From: Mycobacterium sp.
Lineage (GTDB): Bacteria > Actinomycetota > Actinomycetes > Mycobacteriales > Mycobacteriaceae
Assembly (NCBI GenBank): GCA_020438845.1
Contig: JAGQTV010000114.1
Span: 62,001-126,000, forward strand
Reading direction: 5' to 3'
Length of the DNA: 64,000 nucleotides
Shown here: in pieces, positions 56,819-64,000 of the stretch
Numbering within the stretch: position 1 is the first letter of the stretch
How the letters are laid out: the number at the start of each line of letters is the position of its first letter
Notes under the pieces: generated by a model
Databases searched by the model: none
Told to the model about the DNA's origin: nothing
Seen by the model: the letters and a program-made list of their open reading frames with translations, nothing else
Made by a program: the position numbers and the translations under genes

Positions 56819-56845
56819 GGCCCGGAGCACTCCGGGTCCGGACCT

Positions 56846-56851
56846 TAGGAT
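56846..56851 (+). promoter_or_regulatory. -10 box for leaderless pknL
   Basis: TAGGAT lies at -12 to -7 from the GTG at 56858. The two divergent promoters share a 52-bp gap. Confidence 0.5.
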
Positions 56852-56857
56852 GAATCG

Positions 56858-58054
56858 GTGACCTCGGACCGACTCGTCGGAACGCTGCTCGACGACCGGT
56901 ATCGCGTGGAGGCCCGGATCGCCAGCGGCGGGATGTCGACCGTGTACCGCGGACTGGACACTCGACTCGACCGCCCGGTCGCGCTGAAAGTGATGGAGGC
57001 CCGCTTCGCCGGCGACAGCCAGTTCCTGACCCGTTTCCAGCGCGAGGCGCGGGCCATCGCCCGGCTGAAGGACCCCGGCCTGGTCGCCATCTACGACCAG
57101 GGCCACGACGGCAGTCGGCCGTTTCTGGTGATGGAGTTGATCGAGGGCGGGACGCTGCGCGAACTGCTGCGCGAACGCGGGCCGATGCCGCCACATGCGG
57201 TGGTGGCGGTGCTACGCCCGGTGCTCAGCGGTCTGGGGGTCGCCCATCAGGCCGGTCTGGTGCATCGCGACGTGAAACCCGAGAACGTGTTGATCTCCGA
57301 CGACGGCGAGGTGAAACTCGTCGACTTCGGCTTGGTGCGGGCCATCGCCGAGGCGGGAATCACGTCCACGAGCGTCATCCTCGGCACCGCTGCGTACCTC
57401 TCTCCAGAACAGGTCGCCGGCACCCCGACCGGGCCGCGCAGCGACGTCTATTCCGCTGGCATCATGGCCTTCGAACTACTCACCGGCACAACGCCTTTCC
57501 AGGGCGACAATGCCCTGGCGGTGGCCAGCCAGCGGTTGGATCGCGAAGTGCCGCCCCCGAGCACGATCATCGACGGGGTACCGCCGCAGTTCGACCACTT
57601 CATTGCCCAGGCAACCGCGATCGACCCCACCGGACGCTTCGAAGACGCGCTCGACATGGCCGCCGAACTCGACGTCATCGCCGACGAACTGGTCCTGCCG
57701 AAATTCCGGGTCCCTGCGCCGAAGAACTCGGCCCAGCACGCCGCGGCGACCGCCCTCCTCCAACGGGTCGCCCAACCGAACTCCCCACCCGGCCGGCAAC
57801 AGACCCGGCAGTTCACCCCCACTCCGGGCTACTCCGAGGACCGTGTCACCGATGCCGTTGCGGACGAGGCCGACGAAGACCCGGAATTTCCACGGCAGTT
57901 CGCCGGTATCGACATCGACGACTTCGTCTACGCACGGCTACGCGCCCGCCGGATGGTGGTCTTCTGGGTGCTGGCCGTGTTGGTGCTCACCGGATTGGTG
58001 GGCGTCGCGGCGTGGACGGTAGGCCTCAACTTCCCGGGCCTAATCGGCCCCTGA
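56858..58054 (+). CDS. pknL: Serine/threonine protein kinase PknL
   Basis: The kinase domain (about 1-280) has IASGGMSTVYRG (P-loop), VALKVM (Lys), HRDVKPENVLI, VDFGLVRA and GTAAYLSPEQ, so it should be active. A juxtamembrane part (280-370) leads to one helix near the C-terminus (VVFWVLAVLVLTGLVGVAAW) with only a short external tail, unlike kinases with large sensors. Threonines in the ITSTSVILGT activation loop are the likely autophosphorylation sites. Length is 398 residues, as in Rv2176. Confidence 0.95.
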   Translation: MTSDRLVGTLLDDRYRVEARIASGGMSTVYRGLDTRLDRPVALKVMEARFAGDSQFLTRFQREARAIARLKDPGLVAIYDQGHDGSRPFLVMELIEGGTLRELLRERGPMPPHAVVAVLRPVLSGLGVAHQAGLVHRDVKPENVLISDDGEVKLVDFGLVRAIAEAGITSTSVILGTAAYLSPEQVAGTPTGPRSDVYSAGIMAFELLTGTTPFQGDNALAVASQRLDREVPPPSTIIDGVPPQFDHFIAQATAIDPTGRFEDALDMAAELDVIADELVLPKFRVPAPKNSAQHAAATALLQRVAQPNSPPGRQQTRQFTPTPGYSEDRVTDAVADEADEDPEFPRQFAGIDIDDFVYARLRARRMVVFWVLAVLVLTGLVGVAAWTVGLNFPGLIGP

Positions 58055-58077
58055 CAGTTGCGAGCGCCGCTGACCGG

Positions 58078-59514
<1,437 letters not shown>

Positions 59515-59531
59515 CTAGTGGCGACGACCCG

Positions 59532-60038
59532 TCATTCCCGAGCCGCGAAACTCGGTTCCGAGCCGCCCATCATCAGCGAATATCGGCGCAGATTGTGCCG
59601 CGCATCCACCAAGGCGTCATGGGTGTCGCGCGGGCGAGGTGGCATACGGGGGCAGCCAAGGTCTTCCCACACCTGACGCAACTCCCGGGTGAAACGGGGG
59701 ATCTGTGGCGGCAGGCTGGTCATCGGCCCCCAGAGTTGGCACAGCGCGACGTGATCGTAGGCGCCCACCCACGCCCACAGCTCGATTGGCTCCGGACCGT
59801 CGATCCCGAGGAAAGCCTCGAGATCCTCGCGAATCTGGCGGCGTGAGCGCCACAGCGGCGAGGCAGGCGACGGCAGCTTGGGCAGCACATGCGTCCGGAC
59901 CCACCTGCCCGCCGAGCGCGGGTCGAACTCGGCGGAGACGGCGTAGAACTCGCGGCCGTCCTCGGCCGCCACCCCGATCGAGATCAGGTCGATGATCCTG
60001 CCGTTGTCGATGAACTCGGTGTCGTAGAAATACCGCAC
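59532..60038 (-). CDS. Polyadenylate-specific 3'-exoribonuclease AS (RNase AS), Rv2179c homolog
   Basis: The 168-residue DEDD-superfamily nuclease degrades RNA with adenylate tails. The acidic residues are in FYDTEFIDNG (first two), WAWVGAYDHVAL and DTHDALVDARHNL. GTG at 60038 has GGAG seven bases upstream and matches the M. tuberculosis length; the frame remains open further upstream into the preceding gene. It lies 10 bp after the membrane protein gene. Confidence 0.93.
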   Translation of the reverse strand: MRYFYDTEFIDNGRIIDLISIGVAAEDGREFYAVSAEFDPRSAGRWVRTHVLPKLPSPASPLWRSRRQIREDLEAFLGIDGPEPIELWAWVGAYDHVALCQLWGPMTSLPPQIPRFTRELRQVWEDLGCPRMPPRPRDTHDALVDARHNLRRYSLMMGGSEPSFAARE

Positions 60039-60048
60039 GGCCGCGCTC

Positions 60049-60981
60049 CTAGTTTCCGGTTGCCGAGGGGTGGAGCTGCCCTTGGGGTGAGGGCGCCGGG
60101 GCCGCGTGGATCTGCTTGTCGAGTTCCGCGTTGACCTCGTCGTCGCTGGGGAACCGCGGTTCACCCGCGATGACATGCTGCAACCACAGATTCGCCTGAA
60201 CGAACGGCCGACGGACATAGCGCTCCCGTTCCAGGGAGCGATGCATCTTGCGGGGCTTGTCCTGGTAGTGCCAGCGGGCCCAGGGCGAGTGCGGACGGGC
60301 CAGCCGAATGGCGCCGATCACCAGCAACGGGGTGAAGAACATACCGAGCAGCCCAGTCCACAGCTTGCCTTTGAGCAGCACCAATACCGCCAATGCCAGG
60401 TTCAGCACAGCCAGCAGGATCACGGCGATCCTGGCAGACATCGAATCGGCGTGATGCCAGCCGGCGACCTCGAACATCGACAGCGGGTTGAATCCGAGCA
60501 CCAGGAGCCCGGCCACCGCCGCTGCGACGAAGACGGCGTCGACCGAGGTACGGCCGTCCTGCGACCAGTACACGTCCTGTAAGTGCAGGATGAGAGCGAA
60601 TTCGTCGAGCACCAGAGCTGCGCCGATGCCGAAGAAGATGGCTGCCGCTGTGAACTGGCCATTGGTGCCCTCCGAAGCCATGGTCACCATGGCCACCCCG
60701 GAGATCAGCACCAGGATCACGCCGAACACGGCGTGGTGAATGTGTAGGCCACCGCCTCCATTCCCCGAGCCGTCGGACCCCGACTTATCCGAGACCGAGA
60801 TGTTGTGCGGTTGCCACCATTTGCGGGGGCCCGTCTGGTCTGCCGTCGCCCGGATGTAACGGGTGATCGTCCGGGTGACGAAAAACGTGAGGATAAAGGC
60901 GATCAGGCACCACAGCAGAGGCACCCGTCCGGGTGCCACCAGAAGATCGAGGCGTCCGCCGACGTGCGCTGCGTGTGGCAT
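60049..60981 (-). CDS. Polytopic membrane protein (Rv2180c homolog)
   Basis: ATG at 60981 (MPHAAHVGG) gives 310 residues with about six hydrophobic helices ([67 protein letters not shown] and others). Histidines in [11 protein letters not shown] and acidic residues in LDEFALIL recur in membrane-embedded parts. The function is unknown. The frame is open to 61749, but that part is antisense to the mannosyltransferase. TAAATT eight bases before the ATG could be its -10 box. Confidence 0.82.
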   Translation of the reverse strand: MPHAAHVGGRLDLLVAPGRVPLLWCLIAFILTFFVTRTITRYIRATADQTGPRKWWQPHNISVSDKSGSDGSGNGGGGLHIHHAVFGVILVLISGVAMVTMASEGTNGQFTAAAIFFGIGAALVLDEFALILHLQDVYWSQDGRTSVDAVFVAAAVAGLLVLGFNPLSMFEVAGWHHADSMSARIAVILLAVLNLALAVLVLLKGKLWTGLLGMFFTPLLVIGAIRLARPHSPWARWHYQDKPRKMHRSLERERYVRRPFVQANLWLQHVIAGEPRFPSDDEVNAELDKQIHAAPAPSPQGQLHPSATGN

Positions 60982-61047
60982 GGGTTGGGAATTTACCCAA
61001 TCCGCGAAATCCTGGTCCCGGTTAAGCCAGATAGGGTAGTGAACGTC

Positions 61048-62298
61048 ATGAGCAGGGATTCCAGCACCAGCCGTACGGCCATCGTGGCATGGCGGATAGT
61101 CCAGGTGCTCATCATCGCCGCGATGATCAAGGCCTGCTGGCAACTGTTCGGCCACATTCCGTACCGGATCGACGTCGACGTCTACCGGATGGGCGGGCAA
61201 GCCTGGTTGCAGGACCGGCCCTTGTACGCCGACGGCGCGACGTTCCACACCCGTATCGGCCTTGACCTGCCGTTCACCTATCCCCCACTGGCGGCAATAG
61301 CGTTCAGCCCGCTGGCGTTGGTTCCCTTTCCGGTGGCGAGCGTTGCCATCACGGTGACGACGCTGATCCTTCTGCTCGTGTCGGTGTGGCTGGTGCTGAA
61401 CGCCCTGCAGGTTGCCGACGGCGGCCGACGCTGGTGGCTGACGGCGGGCATAGTGGCCCTGTCGGTGCTGACCCTGGAGCCGATCCAGGCCAACTTCGCC
61501 TTCGGCCAGATCAACGTGGTGCTGATGACCCTCGTGATCGCCGACTGCATGCCGCGCCGCACGCCGTGGCCGCGCGGGGCACTGCTCGGACTGGCCATCG
61601 CCTTGAAACTCACGCCAGCAGTGTTTCTCCTGTACTTCGTGCTGCGTCGGGACGGGCGCGCGACTCTGACCGCCGCTGCGTCGTTCATCCTCGCCAGCCT
61701 GCTCGGTTGCGCACTGGCGTGGCGGGACTCCCTGGAGTACTGGATGCACACAATCAGACAGATCGACCGGATCGGCGCCGCCACTTTGAACACCAACCAG
61801 AACATCGCCGGCGCGGTGGCCCGCTTGGGCTTGGGCGAAACTGGGCAGTTCGTGTGGTGGACCGTGGCCTGTTTCGCCGTGCTGGGGCTGACCGTGTGGG
61901 CGGTGCGGAGGGTTCTGGCGGCCGGTGAGCAGGCGCTAGCGGTGATATGTGTGGCGTTGTTCGGGCTGGTGGTCTCGCCGGTGTCGTGGTCGCATCACTG
62001 GGTGTGGGTTGTGCCGACCGTCATCGTGACCACCGTGCTGGCCTACCGCCGGCGGAACCCGGCACTTGCCGTGGTGAGCGCCGCGGGAATCGCCCTGATG
62101 GTATGGACGCCGATCTACCTGCTGCCCGAACACCACGAGGATGCGGCGTCGTGGTGGCGCCAGTTGTTCGGAATGTCCTACGTCTGGTGGGCGGTCGCGG
62201 TCATCGCCGTCGCCGGCCTGACTGTGACGACTCCGACAGCTATCCGGCCGCGGTCTCCGGGATCCGCGCCGGCGGCTGGCCTCCCGCTCCCGGCTTGA
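61048..62298 (+). CDS. mptC: Alpha-(1->2)-mannosyltransferase, GT-C / GT87 family (Rv2181 homolog)
   Basis: In M. tuberculosis Rv2181 adds single alpha-1,2-mannose branches to the lipomannan backbone. The 416-residue protein has about ten helices. The external loop has [19 protein letters not shown] with the acidic GT-C residues, followed by [28 protein letters not shown] and [14 protein letters not shown] at 61048 is preferred; GTG at 61039 is in frame. TAGGGT at 61032-61037 is a -10 candidate. Its last 59 bp overlap plsC on the other strand. Confidence 0.9.
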   Translation: MSRDSSTSRTAIVAWRIVQVLIIAAMIKACWQLFGHIPYRIDVDVYRMGGQAWLQDRPLYADGATFHTRIGLDLPFTYPPLAAIAFSPLALVPFPVASVAITVTTLILLLVSVWLVLNALQVADGGRRWWLTAGIVALSVLTLEPIQANFAFGQINVVLMTLVIADCMPRRTPWPRGALLGLAIALKLTPAVFLLYFVLRRDGRATLTAAASFILASLLGCALAWRDSLEYWMHTIRQIDRIGAATLNTNQNIAGAVARLGLGETGQFVWWTVACFAVLGLTVWAVRRVLAAGEQALAVICVALFGLVVSPVSWSHHWVWVVPTVIVTTVLAYRRRNPALAVVSAAGIALMVWTPIYLLPEHHEDAASWWRQLFGMSYVWWAVAVIAVAGLTVTTPTAIRPRSPGSAPAAGLPLPA

Positions 62299-62983
62299 CG
62301 TCGGACCCCGGAACACCCTTCTTGAGGCTCGCGGCGTAGACGTCGACGTATTCCTGGCCGGAGAGATTCATCAACTCGTACATGACCTCGTCGATAACGG
62401 CGCGCTCGATGAACCGGTTACCGGCCAACCCCTCGAACCGGGAGAAGTCCATCGGCTTGCCGAAGCGCACCGTCACGCGCCCGAAGTGCCACATCTTGGA
62501 ACCCGGCGGGTTGACGACGTCGGTTCCGATCATCGCGACCGGAATAACCGGGACGCCGGTCTCCAGCGACAGCCGGGCCAGCCCGCTCTTGCCCTTGTAC
62601 AGCCGGCCGTCCGGCGAGCGGGTGCCCTCCGGGTACATCCCGAGCAGCTTGCCGTCGCCCAGAATGCGCTGCGCGGTGTCCAGCGCGGCTTGGGCGGCGT
62701 CGGCGTTGGTGCGGTCGATCGGTACCTGGCCGGAAACGCTGTAGAACCACTTGGTCAACCAGCCCTTGAGGCCCTTGCCGGTGAAGTACTCCGACTTGGC
62801 CAGGAACGTGATGCGCCGACGGACCACGAGCGGAAGGTAGAAGCTGTCCGCCACGGCAAGGTGATTACTGGCCAGAATCGCCGGCCCGTTGCGTGGAACG
62901 TATTCCAGCCCTTCAACTTTCGGACGACCGAGAAAAGCCAGCAACGGACCCATGAAGATGTACTTGAACAAGTAGTACCACAT
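62240..62983 (-). CDS. 1-acyl-sn-glycerol-3-phosphate acyltransferase (PlsC family), Rv2182c homolog
   Basis: The enzyme adds the second acyl chain in phosphatidic acid synthesis. It has the NHLAVADSF (HxxxxD) motif, [16 protein letters not shown] and [13 protein letters not shown], typical of the PlsC fold. ATG at 62983 follows AGGGAGGA and gives 247 residues, as in M. tuberculosis. It is convergent with the mannosyltransferase gene, overlapping it tail to tail by 59 bp. Confidence 0.93.
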   Translation of the reverse strand: MWYYLFKYIFMGPLLAFLGRPKVEGLEYVPRNGPAILASNHLAVADSFYLPLVVRRRITFLAKSEYFTGKGLKGWLTKWFYSVSGQVPIDRTNADAAQAALDTAQRILGDGKLLGMYPEGTRSPDGRLYKGKSGLARLSLETGVPVIPVAMIGTDVVNPPGSKMWHFGRVTVRFGKPMDFSRFEGLAGNRFIERAVIDEVMYELMNLSGQEYVDVYAASLKKGVPGSDVKPGAGGQPPARIPETAAG

Positions 62984-63029
62984 GGAATCCTCCCTCGGTG
63001 GCCGACCATCGAACGGCCCGTTCACCTTT

Positions 63030-63062
63030 ACGTTAGGGCAACTTTACCCAGCCGATGTTGCC
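63030..63062 (-). promoter_or_regulatory. Inverted repeat over candidate -10 boxes upstream of plsC
   Basis: GGCAAC (63037-63042) and GTTGCC (63057-63062) form a 6-bp inverted repeat with 14 bases between. Minus-strand TAAAGT (63046-63041) overlaps it and TAACGT (63035-63030) lies just after it. An operator is possible. Confidence 0.3.
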
Positions 63063-63134
63063 GGGACTACACAAGCAACACCGTTCACGGCCAATCCTCA
63101 GCACTCTTCCCGCCAGCGTCGACATCACCCTTCA

Positions 63135-63545
63135 TCACCCTTCATCGTTATCGGTCTCGATGACGATCGGAATGGGTTGGTAACGGCTTCCGTTGTTCGC
63201 AGCCGACCCCGGTTCATCCGGCGACCCCGGTTCGTCCGTCGATGCCGTTTCCGGGCCGGTCTGGGCCGCCGCAGCCGCTGGGTCGGCGACCAGGGTGCGG
63301 AGCAGCGCCATGACTGTCACACTGTGCTCGGCGAGGACGGTCAGCAGCGGGTGCTGTTCGCCGTTTGCCAGTGCGGCCAACGCACAGACCGGACACCACA
63401 CCTGCTGGCAGGCCCCCGGACTGCGCAGCGTATCGGCGGTTACCGCCGCCGCGGCCGCACTCACCAGTGGATCGATGCGGTCGAGAATGGTCTGCATCAG
63501 CGCCCGCAGTTCGGGGCCGATCTCGGGATGGCCTGGAGAGGTCAC
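63135..63545 (-). CDS. Conserved hypothetical protein (Rv2183c homolog)
   Basis: GTG at 63545 overlaps the ArsA-type gene stop as GTGA and gives 136 residues; a start at 63554 is possible. The helical N-terminal part contains WCPVCALAAL, a CxxC pair that may bind metal. The C-terminal third is low complexity (STDEPGSPDEPGSAANN). The function is unknown. Confidence 0.75.
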   Translation of the reverse strand: MTSPGHPEIGPELRALMQTILDRIDPLVSAAAAAVTADTLRSPGACQQVWCPVCALAALANGEQHPLLTVLAEHSVTVMALLRTLVADPAAAAAQTGPETASTDEPGSPDEPGSAANNGSRYQPIPIVIETDNDEG

Positions 63546-64000
63546 GCTGGCCACACCTCCGGGTTGGGTCGGAATCGAACCGTCAGTTCACTGCCTCGCA
63601 GCGAGGCGTCGGTGACGACACACCGGCGCAGCACCGAGGCCAACCGCACCCGCCGTCGCAATCCAGCAACACCGATGATCAAGTCGTCACCAGATCTCCC
63701 CAGGCTGAGCGCCCCTGGATCAAGTTGTGGCAGCTCCAGCCGCAACCGATAGACCGCCTCCAGTCCGGAGCCGCATTCCCGGTCGACGACCGGCCGAAGC
63801 GGCGCCGGCGGGGCAGAGCCGTCCCGCAACCGGGCCTCGTCGAGCAGTTGGCCCAGGGCCTTGGGACCGATCGGCTCCGCGGCCAGATGAGGAGTCAGCA
63901 CCAGTGCAATATCGCCCGTCGACCCCGCCAGATCCTCCAGCACCGACTGTTGCTCGGCGATCCGCGCCGAGTACCAGTCGAAGGCGGGATGTTCCGGGAG
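63542..64000 (-). CDS. ArsA/GET3-type ATPase, C-terminal part (continues beyond the window)
   Basis: The frame is open to the right edge. The 152 residues seen correspond to the C-terminal region of an ArsA-family ATPase (LDPGALSLGRSGDDLIIGV, the typical closing beta-sandwich-like part), not to the P-loop, which must lie upstream outside the window. Position matches Rv2184c. It is coupled to the following gene by GTGA. Confidence 0.75.
   Translation of the reverse strand, partial: LPEHPAFDWYSARIAEQQSVLEDLAGSTGDIALVLTPHLAAEPIGPKALGQLLDEARLRDGSAPPAPLRPVVDRECGSGLEAVYRLRLELPQLDPGALSLGRSGDDLIIGVAGLRRRVRLASVLRRCVVTDASLRGSELTVRFRPNPEVWPA

Noticed and set aside
60982..61749. N-terminal extension of the Rv2180c homolog
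   Set aside because: It is antisense to the mannosyltransferase gene, and the shorter protein matches the usual length.

Overview
The window is high-GC DNA from a member of the Mycobacteriaceae, probably an environmental or fast-growing species. The gene order follows the Mycobacterium tuberculosis segment Rv2130c to Rv2184c almost gene for gene (mycothiol ligase mshC at the left, the whole division and cell-wall cluster in the middle, pknL/aroG/mptA at the right). GTG starts and 4-bp GTGA or ATGA gene overlaps are common, and several genes have a TANNNT box 6-7 bases before the start codon, which suggests leaderless transcripts. I see no insertion sequence, prophage, CRISPR array or rRNA. 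There is one tRNA gene, tRNA-Leu(GAG).

Left part (1-13.8 kb): the first 160 bases hold the 5' end of a bacteriophytochrome gene, and the 3' end of a heme oxygenase gene overlaps its start. Together they make a biliverdin-based light-sensor pair. Next come mshC, cysQ, a membrane PAS-EAL protein, a META-domain lipoprotein and a methyltransferase. Homologs of Rv2133c and Rv2134c follow, then a P-type H+-ATPase and a divergent PPK2 polyphosphate kinase that are not at this place in M. tuberculosis. Then come a histidine phosphatase, a small monooxygenase-fold protein, uppP and the Rv2137c homolog.

Middle-left (13.8-28.5 kb): lppL, a DUF5703 protein and pyrD are coupled by GTGA overlaps. Then come a PAS-PAS-GGDEF protein, a PEBP-family protein, an M20 peptidase, a PknH_C-type lipoprotein, tRNA-Leu, TerC with a DUF2784 protein, and a glutamine amidotransferase. 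A five-gene operon encodes a group 3b-like [NiFe] hydrogenase with its maturation protease, followed by a TIGR01777 epimerase.

Division and cell-wall cluster (28.5-50 kb, all minus strand): mraZ, rsmH, ftsL, pbpB, murE, murF, mraY, murD, ftsW, murG, murC, ftsQ, ftsZ, pgeF, yggS-like, sepF, yggT-like, wag31 and a membrane protein with an acidic repeat tail. They build lipid II, carry out septal transpeptidation and run FtsZ/Wag31-directed growth. Most peptidoglycan genes overlap by about 4 bp. Upstream of mraZ lie four 10-bp-phased TGGNG boxes that look like the MraZ operator.

Right part (50-64 kb): an inserted aldehyde dehydrogenase, DUF3040 protein, GNAT protein, lppM, idsA2, mptA, the Rv2175c homolog divergent from pknL, aroG, RNase AS, a membrane protein, an alpha-1,2-mannosyltransferase convergent with and overlapping plsC, and the 3' part of an ArsA-type ATPase. 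Several of these serve isoprenoid, lipomannan and phospholipid synthesis.

The most unusual content is the accessory insertions in an otherwise very conserved backbone (phytochrome pair, EAL and GGDEF proteins, H+-ATPase/PPK2, hydrogenase, aldehyde dehydrogenase), the in-frame tandem repeats in the tails of divisome proteins, the MraZ operator, and an Rv2175c homolog without the threonine phosphoacceptor known in M. tuberculosis. No entirely new system could be demonstrated from sequence alone.
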